From: Saccharopolyspora galaxeae
GTDB lineage: Bacteria; Actinomycetota; Actinomycetes; Mycobacteriales; Pseudonocardiaceae
Direction: 5' to 3'
DNA: 64,000 nt
Assembly (NCBI RefSeq): GCF_016526145.1
Contig: NZ_JADDUE010000005.1
Location: 62,001 to 126,000 of the forward strand
Numbering within the stretch: the first letter of the stretch is position 1; the number at the start of each line of letters is the position of its first letter. The notes beneath the pieces were generated by a model. That model made no database searches. It saw nothing but the letters and a program-made list of their open reading frames with translations, and had not been told where the DNA came from. The position numbers were made by a program, and so were the translations under genes. Below, piece after piece: positions 33,728 to 42,578 of the stretch.

Positions 33728-34498
33728 TCAGGACTTCTGCGGCCCCCAAGCCGCCACGAGCACTTGCACGCACACCAGCGCCACCACCGGCGAGAGCAGC
33801 AGCCACGGCGCGGTGGAGAGGTGTTCGACCGACTCGGCGATCATCGCTCCCCACTCGGGATTCGGCGGCGGCGGTCCCAGTCCCAGGAAGCCGAGCGCGG
33901 CAACGGTGTTGACCATCGCGGGCAGCCGCACACCGGCCAGCGCGCCGGTCGCGGGAGCCAGGAACGGCAGCATCGACCCCCGCCAGATCCGCACCCGGCC
34001 CGCCCCGAGCGCCCGGTGCGCGAGCACCCAGTTGCGGGTCCGCAGCTCGGCGACCAACGCGTCGGCCTGGCGGGCGAACGGCAGCCATCCCACCGCGATC
34101 AGCGCGAGCAGCAGCGCCGCGGTGCTCGGCCCGGCGACCAGCACGGTCACCAACGCGACGATCAACGGCGGCACCGCTACGGCCACGTCGACCAACGAGC
34201 GCACCAGCAGCGCCGCGCGACCCGCGCTCCACCCGGTGGCGATGCCGATGAGCACGCCGAGCAGCGCCGAGACCACCAGCGCGACACCCGCCGTCGCGAG
34301 CGTGCTCACCGCGCCGTGCGCGAGCCGCGCCAGCACGTCCCGGCCCAGGTCGTCGGTGCCCAGCGGATGCGCGGGCGATGGCGCCAGCAGCACCGAGCTC
34401 AGGTCGGTGCGCAACGGATCTCGGATGAGCCCGGTGCCGCAGGTCACGGCCAGCACGCAGCCCGCGGTCCAACCGCCGACCCGGCGCAGCGCGCTCAT
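33728..34498 (-). CDS. ABC transporter permease (DppC/NikC-like)
   Basis: A 256-residue membrane subunit with about five spans. It has the AHPLGTDDLGRDVLARLAHG block near residues 42-61 that marks the DppC/OppC/NikC family, and the RALGAGRVRIWRGSMLPFLA coupling loop near 165-185. LGFLGLGPPPPNPEWGAMI is the usual C-terminal signature. Its ATG overlaps the preceding permease stop by four bases. It is the last gene of the four-gene operon, and no ATPase gene follows before the WhiB-like gene. Confidence 0.9.
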   Translation of the reverse strand: MSALRRVGGWTAGCVLAVTCGTGLIRDPLRTDLSSVLLAPSPAHPLGTDDLGRDVLARLAHGAVSTLATAGVALVVSALLGVLIGIATGWSAGRAALLVRSLVDVAVAVPPLIVALVTVLVAGPSTAALLLALIAVGWLPFARQADALVAELRTRNWVLAHRALGAGRVRIWRGSMLPFLAPATGALAGVRLPAMVNTVAALGFLGLGPPPPNPEWGAMIAESVEHLSTAPWLLLSPVVALVCVQVLVAAWGPQKS

Positions 34499-35445
34499 CC
34501 GCGCACCGCCCGGCGCGAACGCGGCTCCGCGAGCGTGCCCAGCAGGTCACCGGCCGCGCCCACGAACAACGCCCCGACCGCGGCGAAGACCAGCCCAGCG
34601 CCCACCACCGGAACGTCCTGCGAGCGCACCGCTTCGACCACGGTGCTGCCCAGGCCGGGGATGTCGAAGACCACCTCGATCGCGGCGGTGCCGGAGATCG
34701 CTCCGGCGGCGTTGTAGCTCAACAGAGACAGCGCGGCGGGCAGCGCCGGTCTGGACAGGTGCACCGACCACACGCGCAACTCGCGCAACCCGCGGGCGCG
34801 CGCCGCGGTCGCGAAGTTCTCGCCGCGCAGCGCGATCGCCTGCTCGCGGGTGACCGCGGCGATCGGCGCGGCCAGCGGTGGTACCAGCGCCAGCAGCGGC
34901 AGCACCGCGTACGCCGGTCCGCTCCACCCGGAACTCGGCAGCATCCGCAGCCCGACCGCGAAAAGCAGCACCAGCAGCGGAGCCAGTGCGAACTCCGGGA
35001 CCGCCGAGAACACCCGCACCAGCGCGGAGATGACGCGGTCGGCCACCGATCCGGGTCGCCGCGCGGCGAACAGCCCGGCGACGTAACCGACCGCGAACGA
35101 GCCCGCGCAGGCGCCGGCCATGATGCTCAGCGAGATCTGCAGCGCGGGCCCGACCACCGACAGCACCGGCGCCCCCGAGACCCAGGAAGTGCCGAGGTCG
35201 CCCTGCACCCAGCCGCCGAGCCGTTCGGCGATCCGGTGCGGCCACGGCAGGTCGGTGCCCAGCTCGGCGCGCGTCGCGGCCAGCACCACCGGGTCGGGAT
35301 CGCCGTCGGCGTAGCGGGTGGCGAGCACGGTGCGTGCTGCGTCCACTCCGGACAGTTCCGGCAGCGCCACCGCGAGCACCGCGAACGCGGCCACGACGAC
35401 CGGTGCCAGCGCGAGCCGCAGCAGCAGCGCCCGTCCGGCCGTCAA
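34495..35445 (-). CDS. ABC transporter permease (DppB/NikB-like)
   Basis: A 316-residue inner-membrane subunit with about six spans. RAELGTDLPWPHRIAERLGG followed by GDLGTSWVSG is the typical DppB/NikB periplasmic segment. RGENFATAARARGLRELRVW forms the EAA-type loop to the ATPase, and IEVVFDIPGLGSTVVEAV is the conserved C-terminal block. I chose the TTG at 35445, which overlaps the methyltransferase stop as TTGA; the long frame upstream is a shadow. Import of small peptides, nickel or a metal-metallophore complex is typical for this branch. Confidence 0.9.
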   Translation of the reverse strand: MTAGRALLLRLALAPVVVAAFAVLAVALPELSGVDAARTVLATRYADGDPDPVVLAATRAELGTDLPWPHRIAERLGGWVQGDLGTSWVSGAPVLSVVGPALQISLSIMAGACAGSFAVGYVAGLFAARRPGSVADRVISALVRVFSAVPEFALAPLLVLLFAVGLRMLPSSGWSGPAYAVLPLLALVPPLAAPIAAVTREQAIALRGENFATAARARGLRELRVWSVHLSRPALPAALSLLSYNAAGAISGTAAIEVVFDIPGLGSTVVEAVRSQDVPVVGAGLVFAAVGALFVGAAGDLLGTLAEPRSRRAVRG

Positions 35446-36116
35446 CGCCGCGGGGCGCGCGCGGTGAGCACGAAGAACCCGGGCGCGCTGGGGTACGGGA
35501 CGTCGTCGAACACGGAGGTTCGGTCGGCGATGTCGACCAGCCCGGCCCGCGCCACGAGTTCCCGGCACGCCGCGAAGTCGTAACCCATCGGCAACTGCCC
35601 CGCGGTGTCCGAATAGGACTCGCGGAACCGCTCCTCGGCGGCGGCGTCGCTGCTGGCGGTCGAGTCCCACCGGGCATCGGTCAACAGCAGCAGCCCGCCG
35701 GGCCGCAGCAACCGCGCCCACGCGCTGACCGCCTGCCGGGCATCGGGCAGCGTCCACAGCACGTTGCGGCTGACCACGGCGTCGAACGGACCGCGCGGCG
35801 GCCGGTCCGATTGGCCCAGTTCCCACCTGATGCCGAGCCCTTCGGCCGCGCCGCGCTCGGCCGCGACCGCGAGCATCCCGGCCGAAACGTCCTGCCCGGT
35901 GAGCCGGTGCCCGTCCGCGGCGAACAGCCGCGCCAGGAATCCGGTCCCGCATCCGGAATCGAGCACTTCGGCACCGCGTCCGACCACATCGGACACCAGC
36001 GGTCCGACGCGTTCGGCCCACAGCGCGCGGGCCGGGTCCTGTCCGGGCTGGCTGTCGTAGCCGAGCCGCGCGCGGGCGTCCCAGTACTCGACGACCGCTT
36101 CTGGTGCCTCGGTCAT
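35442..36116 (-). CDS. Class I SAM-dependent methyltransferase within the importer operon
   Basis: A 224-residue methyltransferase. Motif I is EVLDSGCGTGFLARLFAADG near residues 47-66, the acidic post-motif is GQDVSAGML, and SRNVLWTLPDARQAV marks motif II/III. It sits between the substrate-binding protein and the permease genes, with four-base overlaps on both sides. Such tight coupling suggests that it modifies the transported compound, a metallophore or its precursor, or a scavenged peptide. No other biosynthetic gene is adjacent, so the target is unknown. Confidence 0.88.
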   Translation of the reverse strand: MTEAPEAVVEYWDARARLGYDSQPGQDPARALWAERVGPLVSDVVGRGAEVLDSGCGTGFLARLFAADGHRLTGQDVSAGMLAVAAERGAAEGLGIRWELGQSDRPPRGPFDAVVSRNVLWTLPDARQAVSAWARLLRPGGLLLLTDARWDSTASSDAAAEERFRESYSDTAGQLPMGYDFAACRELVARAGLVDIADRTSVFDDVPYPSAPGFFVLTARAPRR

Positions 36117-37621
36117 CCCAGCGTGACCTCCCGGGTCAGGAACTCGTGCTCCAGCGGGTCGGCGGGGATGCCGCGCACTTCGGCGCGGTGCGCGAAGCGC
36201 TGCTGCTCGTGCACCAGCGGGATCCCCGCCACCTTCTCGGCCAGCAGGTCGTCGGCCCGGCGGAACACCTCGGCCCGGCGGGCCGGGTCGGTGAGCCGCG
36301 GCAGCTCGGCGAGCAGCGCCTCGAACTCCGGCGCGCAGAAGTGATCCAGGTTGAACCCGCCCCGGCAGCTGAAGTCGCTGGTCAGGTGCGTCGCGGCGTC
36401 CGGGGTGTCGACGAGCTGGTTGCGCGAGTACACGACGGCGTCCAACTCGCCCGACAACGCGCGGGCCTCGATCCGGTCGGGTGGCTGCTGCACGATCCGC
36501 ACCTGGAAACCGGCTCGGCCCAGTTCGTCGGCCACCGCCGTGGCCAGCGCCGGCAGCTCCGGCCGGTCCGGGTAGGTGCCGATGGTGATCGGCACCGGCC
36601 GCCCGCCGGTCGCCGCGGCCAACGCCTGCCGCGCAGCGGGAACATCGCCCGGCGGTGGGGGTTTCTCGGCGCTGAACGGGACCGCGGGACCGAAGTAGCG
36701 GCTCGCGGGCTTGCCTTGTCCTCGAAGGACACCGGAGACGAGTTCGGCGCGGTCGATCGCCTCGGCCGCGGCGCCGCGAACCCGCGGATCGTCGAACGGC
36801 GGCCGCGAGGTGTTGAGGTGCAACGCGGTCGTGCGCGGCAGGTCCACGGTGGACAGCGCGAGCGATTCGTCGCCGCGCAGCGCATCCAGCTGCGTGATCG
36901 GAACCTTGTCGATCAGGTCGAACTCGCCGCTGCGCAACCCGCTGACCCGCGCAGCGGAATCCTCCACGAAACGCACCTGCGCCTGCGCGACCTTGGCCGG
37001 GCCTGCCCGGTGACCGTCGAAGCGGCGCAGCGACACGCTTTGCGCACCGTCCGCTCCGGTGATCTCGAACGGCCCGGTGCCCGGCCCCTTGAGCGGGTCG
37101 ACCGAACCGTCCGGGCGGATCGCGGAGGGCGCCAGCACCGCCGTGTTCGCCGTGCTCATCCGCTGCGGCAGGATCGGATCGGGCGCAACCGTGCGGACCG
37201 AGAGGGTCCGGTCGTCCAGCGCGGCGGCCTGCTCGATCGTGCCGCGCAGCGCACGCGGCGGTGCGGGCGCGTGCACGACCCGGTTCACCGAGTCCGCGGC
37301 GGCCTGCGCGGTCAGCGGCTCACCGGACTGGAACCGGACGCCCTCGGCGAGCGTGAAACGCCACTCGGTCGGGCCGGTGCGCTGCCAGGACTCCGCCAAG
37401 CCCGGGCGGACCGTGCCGTCCGGTGAGCCGTCGAGCAGCGTCTCGGTGACGCCGAGCCGCATCAGCAGCAGCGCGTCGTCCGAGGCCGGGGACCAGTTCG
37501 CCCGCGGCGGGATCGCCATGGCGACCCGCAGCGCCGCCGGGTCCGCGGCACCACCGGTGAAGCCGCAGCCGGCTACGGCCAGCACTAGTCCGAAGACCAG
37601 CCAAGTGCACCTGATGCGCAA
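36113..37621 (-). CDS. ABC transporter substrate-binding lipoprotein (OppA/NikA-like)
   Basis: A 502-residue SBP_bac_5-type protein. The signal ends in a lipobox (VLAVAGCGF, C near residue 19), so it is a lipoprotein. The mature domain has VRPGLAESWQRTGPTEWRFT near 70-90, LAEGVRFQSGEPLTAQ, and DLIDKVPITQL, followed by the usual DPRVRGAAAEAIDR block. It starts at a TTG with AAGGAG eight bases upstream, and that ribosome site falls inside the direct repeat at 37630-37668. First gene of an operon with a methyltransferase and two permeases. Ligand unknown: peptide, nickel or metal-ligand complex. Confidence 0.88.
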   Translation of the reverse strand: MRIRCTWLVFGLVLAVAGCGFTGGAADPAALRVAMAIPPRANWSPASDDALLLMRLGVTETLLDGSPDGTVRPGLAESWQRTGPTEWRFTLAEGVRFQSGEPLTAQAAADSVNRVVHAPAPPRALRGTIEQAAALDDRTLSVRTVAPDPILPQRMSTANTAVLAPSAIRPDGSVDPLKGPGTGPFEITGADGAQSVSLRRFDGHRAGPAKVAQAQVRFVEDSAARVSGLRSGEFDLIDKVPITQLDALRGDESLALSTVDLPRTTALHLNTSRPPFDDPRVRGAAAEAIDRAELVSGVLRGQGKPASRYFGPAVPFSAEKPPPPGDVPAARQALAAATGGRPVPITIGTYPDRPELPALATAVADELGRAGFQVRIVQQPPDRIEARALSGELDAVVYSRNQLVDTPDAATHLTSDFSCRGGFNLDHFCAPEFEALLAELPRLTDPARRAEVFRRADDLLAEKVAGIPLVHEQQRFAHRAEVRGIPADPLEHEFLTREVTLG

Positions 37622-37629
37622 CGACCAAC

Positions 37630-37668
37630 TCCTTGCAAGAACAAACCCCGGAATCCTTGCACGGACAA
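37630..37668. repeat. Two 15-bp direct repeats over the start of the importer operon
   Basis: TCCTTGCAAGAACAA (37630-37644) and TCCTTGCACGGACAA (37654-37668) match at 13 of 15 positions with a 24-bp period. In the operon's direction they read TTGT..TGCAAGGA, and the nearer copy contains the ribosome site of the substrate-binding gene. They could be an operator for the importer. Confidence 0.55.
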
Positions 37669-37836
37669 CGTGGCCGGGGCCAGGAATGGCCGTCGAATGT
37701 GGGCGCGATCGCTGGTTGTTACCGGTTCAGCGGGTGCGGCCCGGAGCGCGTGCGGCATCGAGCCGCGCCTGCGCGCAGGACTCCGGCGCGCTGCGCGGCC
37801 TCGGGCAAGCCGCGAGCGGGCCAGCGGCACGGCTGC

Positions 37837-39285
37837 TCACTGCGCCACCAAGCCGCTGCCCGGAAGCTTCGCCCCGGACGCGTAGTTCACGGCGCAATAC
37901 ACCACGTGCCGGTACTCGGATTGCCGCTCGTCCCACCGCTCCCTGGCGGGCGCCAACGCCGTGACCTCGACTTCGCGCTCCTGCAGCCACGGGTTGTTGC
38001 TGTAGGAGCCGAACCTGTCGCGGCACAGCGTCGCCGCGTCCGCCGGCGGCGGGTAGGCCTCGTCCTTGGCCAGCTGGATGCCGGCGAACACCTCCATGTC
38101 GTGCGCCGCATCGCAGCCGACCGGGTCCATCCGCCCGCCGGGCCGCGCGTCCCCGTCGGCGCACCAGGTGTTGCCGTAGGTGGTCTCGGTCAGATCCACG
38201 TCTTCCGGGTTCGGGGTGCCGTCGTGGATCTGGCTGTTCCAGGTCGTCGCAGACGTGCCGACGACCCGCGCGGGGATGGCGACGCCGGTATCGCCGGTGG
38301 CGGTGGCTCCGCCGATGGCGATGCCTCCCACCAGCGCGGCCGCGATCGCCAGCGCCGTCCCGGCGACGACCAGCGCCATCCGCCGCCGCGGTGCGCGCCG
38401 CCGCCTGACGGAGGTCGTGCGGTCCTGCGACCCGCTCCGCCCGTCGGGCGCGTACTGCTCCAGGACGCCCCGCACGTCGTCGGCATCCGGGCGCCGCTCG
38501 GCGCGCTTGTCCAGCAGCCCGGCCACGGTGGAGGCGAGCGGCTCGCCGCAGTCCAGCTTCGGCGGCGAATAGCTGACCACCGCGTACAACCCCGCCTGCT
38601 GTTCGGTGCGGCCGAACGGGGAATGCCCGGACAACATGCTGTAGAGCGTGACGCCGAGCTGCCACATGTCGGTCGCGGTGCTCACCGGGTCGCCGTTGAC
38701 CTGTTCCGGGCTCAGGTAGGCGGGCGAACCCATGATCATGTCGGACCGGGTGAGCCGGGTGTCCTCCTGCATCCAGGCGAGCCCGAAATCCGCGAGTTTC
38801 GCGCGCGAACGGGCCGACGGCAGCAGGATGTTGCTGGGTTTGACATCGCGGTGCACGATTCCGATGCGGTGCGCGCTCTGCAGCGCGTCGAGCACTTCCA
38901 GCGCGATCGCCGCGGCCCATTCCGGCCGCATCGGCCCGAATCGGTCCAGCACTTCGGCGAGCGAAGAACCCTCGACGAATTCCATCACGATGTGGACGAC
39001 ACCGGCATCGCTGTCCCAGAGCACATCGTGGACGGTGACCGCGGCCGGATCGTTGATCCGCCCGGCCCCGCGGATTTCCCGCAGCAGCCGCCGGATGGAC
39101 GAGTCCCGGTCCTGCGCGGTGAGATTGCGAGGCACCGAGATCTCCTTGATCGCGACCGGCCGCTGAATGAGCCGGTCCTCCCCGTGCCAGACGACCCCCA
39201 TTCCGCCTCTGCCGACCTCTTCCAGCAGCGCATAGCGCCCGTCCCCGATCGTTCGTACTTCGGCCTGCGAACCCGGTCCACTCAC
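37837..39285 (-). CDS. Membrane Ser/Thr protein kinase with septum-formation-like outer domain
   Basis: A 482-residue PknB-type kinase. Motifs: GRGGMGVVW (P-loop), VAIKEI (catalytic lysine), HRDVKPSNILL (catalytic loop), ADFGLAW (Mg-binding), SPAYLSPEQ (P+1 loop). A basic linker RRRRAPRRRM precedes one transmembrane helix near residue 310-330. The roughly 150-residue outer domain reads TWCADGDARP, VGCDAAHDMEVFAG and ATLCRDRFGSYS, with cysteines spaced as in septum-formation family domains rather than PASTA repeats. I chose the GTG at 39285, eight bases after GGAGGGG. It is a lone gene after a 310-bp gap and probably senses an envelope signal. Confidence 0.88.
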   Translation of the reverse strand: MSGPGSQAEVRTIGDGRYALLEEVGRGGMGVVWHGEDRLIQRPVAIKEISVPRNLTAQDRDSSIRRLLREIRGAGRINDPAAVTVHDVLWDSDAGVVHIVMEFVEGSSLAEVLDRFGPMRPEWAAAIALEVLDALQSAHRIGIVHRDVKPSNILLPSARSRAKLADFGLAWMQEDTRLTRSDMIMGSPAYLSPEQVNGDPVSTATDMWQLGVTLYSMLSGHSPFGRTEQQAGLYAVVSYSPPKLDCGEPLASTVAGLLDKRAERRPDADDVRGVLEQYAPDGRSGSQDRTTSVRRRRAPRRRMALVVAGTALAIAAALVGGIAIGGATATGDTGVAIPARVVGTSATTWNSQIHDGTPNPEDVDLTETTYGNTWCADGDARPGGRMDPVGCDAAHDMEVFAGIQLAKDEAYPPPADAATLCRDRFGSYSNNPWLQEREVEVTALAPARERWDERQSEYRHVVYCAVNYASGAKLPGSGLVAQ

Positions 39286-39595
39286 CCGCGACACCCCTCC
39301 ACCGTCATCATCGATCAGCCACGCGGCGACGGATACGTGATCCGGAATTTACCGCAGCACGGCGGCGGATCCGGAAATAGGTGGATTCATGGTCCGCGGT
39401 GTGCGACAACCGACCATCCCGGTTATCACGGGAATCAATAAACGAACTCCGCACCGGTGCGGAAACCGACGCCCCTTCGGAATGAATCGCGCAACAGGAG
39501 GGCCTCCGACACCCGCGGCCGACGCGCTCGTCGATTGTGCACAGCACCGGCGCACAGCGGTTCTCGCTGATCGGCGCCGTCGAACGCGAATTCGG
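39286..39595. other. Non-coding gap with a perfect palindrome
   Basis: This 310-bp gap lies upstream of the kinase and downstream of the zinc-finger gene. TCCGCACCGGTGCGGA (39448-39463) is a perfect 16-bp palindrome, and TCCCG/CGGGA arms seven bases apart lie at about 39418-39434. They may be operators or the zinc-finger gene's terminator. No gene is supported here. Confidence 0.45.
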
Positions 39596-39943
39596 TCAGG
39601 TCGCGCAGGCGATGCACGTCGCCGCGGCGGGCAGCGCCTCCAGCCGCTCGGCCCCGATGGCCGCCCCGCACCGCTCGCACACGCCGTAGCTGCCCGCGTC
39701 CACGCGGGCAGCCGCACGGTCCAGCGCTTCCAGCTCTCGGCGAGCATCGTCGAACAGCCCGCGCACCTGGGCGCGCTCGTACGCGATCGTCGCGCCTTCG
39801 GGGTCGTGCTCGTCGTCGGTGCCGGTCCAGGTCGAGGTCTCCCGGATCGCGGCGAGATCGCGCCGCAGCGACTCGATCCGGGCCAGCGCACCGGCGCGCG
39901 CCTCGGCCAGCCGCGCGCGGGTCTCCTCCTGCGGCTGCTGCAT
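39596..39943 (-). CDS. DksA/TraR-family zinc-finger protein
   Basis: A 115-residue protein. A helical coiled segment (EETRARLAEARAGALARIES) runs to about residue 80, with an acidic DDEHDPEGATIAYERAQVR tip. The C-terminal zinc finger reads GVCERCGAAIGAERLEALPA and CIAC, giving four cysteine ligands. Proteins of this type bind in the RNA polymerase secondary channel or act as regulators of unknown target. I chose the ATG at 39943 because the helical domain begins there; longer frames lack support. It stands alone and is divergent from the amino-acid permease across a 437-bp gap. Confidence 0.85.
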   Translation of the reverse strand: MQQPQEETRARLAEARAGALARIESLRRDLAAIRETSTWTGTDDEHDPEGATIAYERAQVRGLFDDARRELEALDRAAARVDAGSYGVCERCGAAIGAERLEALPAAATCIACAT

Positions 39944-40380
39944 GGCGGGTGAACACCTGCTGTGCGCGCACCATTCCGTTCGCGCGACGACGTCCCGGCG
40001 GTTCGCCGACACCAAGGACGGCTGGGGCGCACCGGAAGGATTTATTTCACTCGAGACTGATCATAATGAGCCGCCCGATATACGGTCCGCTCCGCAGTCC
40101 GGCCGCGACGATCAGCACCGGACCGTCTCCTGCCCGGTCACGAAACGGCAGCCGCCACCGCCGCGACGGTTGCCCCGACACCCCGGGCGCGAGTACTGAT
40201 GACGTCCGCCGATTGATCACCGACCGAACTCCGCCCGAACACCAGGTTCCGCCCGCGGGTCACCGCAGCACCGCCCCGCTACCGGCGAACCGCACGAAAA
40301 GGATCGCGCATGTCCCGTACCCGCGGGTTACCACCACTCGCCGCCCACCCGTCGCCGGCGAGCAACGCAGGCAGGCACTC
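39944..40380. other. Divergent non-coding region
   Basis: This 437-bp gap separates the zinc-finger gene and the permease gene. An AT-richer stretch at about 40038-40085 (GATTTATTTCACTCGAGAC, then ATCATAATGAG) probably holds promoters. I see no gene, repeat or riboswitch in it; open frames through it are non-coding in composition. Confidence 0.4.
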
Positions 40381-41820
40381 GTGAACCGGCCGGGGTGGCA
40401 GCAGCTGCTGCGGCGCAAGCCGGTTCGCACGCTGCTCGCCGAGAGCGGCACCGAAGACGGCCGCGGCGAACTCAGCCGGTCGATCGGCGTGGTGCGGCTG
40501 ACCATGATCGGAGTCGGCTCCACGGTCGGAACCGGGATCTTCATCGTGCTCAACGAGGCCGTGCCGGAGGCAGGGCCCGCGGTGATCCTCTCGTTCGTGA
40601 TCGCCGGGATCACCGCCGCGCTGACCGCCCTGTGCTACGCCGAACTCGCCTCGACGATCCCGGTTTCCGGGGCTTCCTACACCTACGCCTACGCGACCCT
40701 CGGCGAGATCGTCGCCTACGCGGTCGGCGCCTGCCTGTTGTTGGAATACGGAGTGGCCGCGTCGGCCGTCGCGGTGGGCTGGGGCGAATACCTCAACGCG
40801 TTCCTCGCCGATACCGCCGGGTGGCAGATACCGGCCGCGTTGAGCGCGCCGCCCGGTGAGGGCGGGATCATCAACGTGCCCGCGGCCGTGCTCGTCGCGA
40901 TGTGCGGCGTGCTGCTGATGCGCGGCACTCGCGAGTCCGCGACGATCAACGCCGTCACCGTGGGCATCAAGCTGGCGGTGCTGCTGCTGTTCAGCGCGAT
41001 CGCGCTCACCGCGTTCTCCACGCAGAACGCGGCTCCGTTCGCACCGTTCGGCGTCGCGGGCATCGGCACGGCGGCGTCCACGGTGTTCTTCTCCTACATC
41101 GGCATGGACACCGTCTCCACCGGCGGCGAAGAGGTGCGCAATCCGCGCCGGACGCTGCCGCTGGCGATCTTCTGGACGGTCGTGATCGTCACGGTGATCT
41201 ACGTGCTGGTGGCCGTGGCCGGGGTCGGCGCCCAGGCGTGGCAGCGGTTCGAGGGCCAGGACGCCGGACTCGTCGTGATCCTCGGCGACGTCACGGGGGC
41301 GGGCTGGCCCGCGATCGTGCTGGCGCTGGGCGGCGTGGTGTCGATCTTCGGCGTCACCCTCACCACGCTGTACGGGCAGACCCGCGTGCTGTTCTCGATG
41401 GGCCGCGACGGTCTGCTGCCCGAGGCGTTCCACAAGGTGCACCCGCGCACCGGCACGCCCACCCGCAACACGCTGATCGTTTCCGGGTGCGTCGGAGTGC
41501 TGGCCGCCGTGGTCCCGCTGAGCACCCTCGCGGATCTGACCAGCATGGGGACGCTGGTCGCCTTCACCGTGGTCTCCGCAGGGGTGATCGTGCTGCGGCG
41601 CAGCAGGCCCGACCTGACCCGCGGCTTCCGCGTTCCCGGTTATCCGGTCACGCCCGCGCTGAGCATCGCGGCCTGCCTGTACCTGATCTACAGCCTTCCC
41701 GCGGTGACCTACCTGCTGTTCCTGGTGTGGATCACGCTCGCGTTGATCTTCTACTTCAGCTACAGCGTGCGGCATTCGCGGCTGGCGGGGTCCAAGGACA
41801 CGACCGACTCCCCCGGCTGA
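40381..41820 (+). CDS. APC-family amino-acid permease (cationic amino acid transporter-like)
   Basis: A 479-residue membrane protein with about twelve spans. The start of the first span carries the APC signature GVGSTVGTGIFIVLNEA near residues 43-59. SFVIAGITAALTALCYAELAS and the conserved PVSGASYTYAYATLGE segment follow. FFSYIGMDTVSTGGEEVRNP near 235-255 is typical of the CAT/YfnA branch that exchanges or imports amino acids. The GTG at 40381 is chosen because coding character and the family N-terminus start there; its ribosome site is weak. The N-terminal 30 residues match the usual LLRRKPVRTLLAESG opening. It converges on the DinB-like gene, eight bases away. Confidence 0.9.
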   Translation: MNRPGWQQLLRRKPVRTLLAESGTEDGRGELSRSIGVVRLTMIGVGSTVGTGIFIVLNEAVPEAGPAVILSFVIAGITAALTALCYAELASTIPVSGASYTYAYATLGEIVAYAVGACLLLEYGVAASAVAVGWGEYLNAFLADTAGWQIPAALSAPPGEGGIINVPAAVLVAMCGVLLMRGTRESATINAVTVGIKLAVLLLFSAIALTAFSTQNAAPFAPFGVAGIGTAASTVFFSYIGMDTVSTGGEEVRNPRRTLPLAIFWTVVIVTVIYVLVAVAGVGAQAWQRFEGQDAGLVVILGDVTGAGWPAIVLALGGVVSIFGVTLTTLYGQTRVLFSMGRDGLLPEAFHKVHPRTGTPTRNTLIVSGCVGVLAAVVPLSTLADLTSMGTLVAFTVVSAGVIVLRRSRPDLTRGFRVPGYPVTPALSIAACLYLIYSLPAVTYLLFLVWITLALIFYFSYSVRHSRLAGSKDTTDSPG

Positions 41821-41827
41821 GGCCGGT

Positions 41828-42517
41828 TCACCCGAGCACGAGCGGGAGTTTCCCGGCCAGCTCCGCCAGCTCCGCATCCTCCGCAGCCGTCGGGGCGCGC
41901 CGCCCGGTCCCCACGAGCAGCGCATCGGCGTCCGAGAACGACGCGGGAAACGCCGCCCCGGCGATCTCCTCCAGCATCCGGCGGGAACGGGCCAGGCCTT
42001 CGGCGGGTGGTCCGTCCGCGGCCGGGAGGTGCGCGACGAGATCCAGGTGGTGCAACGTCCATTCGAGGACGTAGGCGGTGAGGTAGTCGCCCGCGGTGAG
42101 CACCTCGTCGCGCGTGCTCACCCGGGCCGCCGGGTCGGCGAGTCCAGCGGCGCGACCGGCGGCGGAACCGACGTCGTCGAGGTGGAAGCGCAGCAGCCAC
42201 GGCTGCTCGTACGCGGCGGCCAGCCGAACGGTGAGCGCGTCCAGCGGATCGTCGCCGGCCGGTGGCGTCGCGGCGACGTGCCAATAGCTCAGCGCGTCGC
42301 GGGTCGGTTCCGTGTCGGCGGGTGTGACCAGGGTGATCAGGACGTCCTGCGCGTCGATGATCAGGTGGCACACCAGGTCCCGGACGAGCCATCCGGTACA
42401 GCCGGACGGTCGTGCGAAATCCTCGTCCGGCAGCTCGGCGACCGCGGTGCGCAGCGCTGCCCAAGAGCGCGAGAACAGGTCCACATCAGCAAGGTAGCCC
42501 GCCGCCCGCGCGGGCAC
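41828..42517 (-). CDS. DinB-fold protein, maleylpyruvate-isomerase N-terminal family
   Basis: A roughly 229-residue protein. The four-helix DinB/MDMPI domain is visible as DFARPSGCTGWLVRDLVCHL near residue 35-55, the TxCxGWTVxDLVAHL-type pattern of mycothiol-dependent enzymes. A distal EWTLHHLDLVAHLP supplies the metal-binding histidines. These actinobacterial proteins are often mycothiol S-transferases or isomerases. Two GTG starts are possible; I prefer 42517, near a GAGG element, over 42544. It follows the glycerate kinase gene by 61 bp and may belong to its operon. The substrate is unknown. Confidence 0.8.
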   Translation of the reverse strand: MPARAAGYLADVDLFSRSWAALRTAVAELPDEDFARPSGCTGWLVRDLVCHLIIDAQDVLITLVTPADTEPTRDALSYWHVAATPPAGDDPLDALTVRLAAAYEQPWLLRFHLDDVGSAAGRAAGLADPAARVSTRDEVLTAGDYLTAYVLEWTLHHLDLVAHLPAADGPPAEGLARSRRMLEEIAGAAFPASFSDADALLVGTGRRAPTAAEDAELAELAGKLPLVLG

Positions 42518-42578
42518 GCCCGCCTCGCCCGAATCGTGCAGCACGCGACGGGCTCGCGGAGCATCTGCCGCTGCGGAT

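Noticed and set aside
35446-36021. N-terminal extension of the DppB-like permease
   Set aside because: It overlaps the methyltransferase in another frame and has no permease character; the TTGA overlap at 35442-35445 explains the start.
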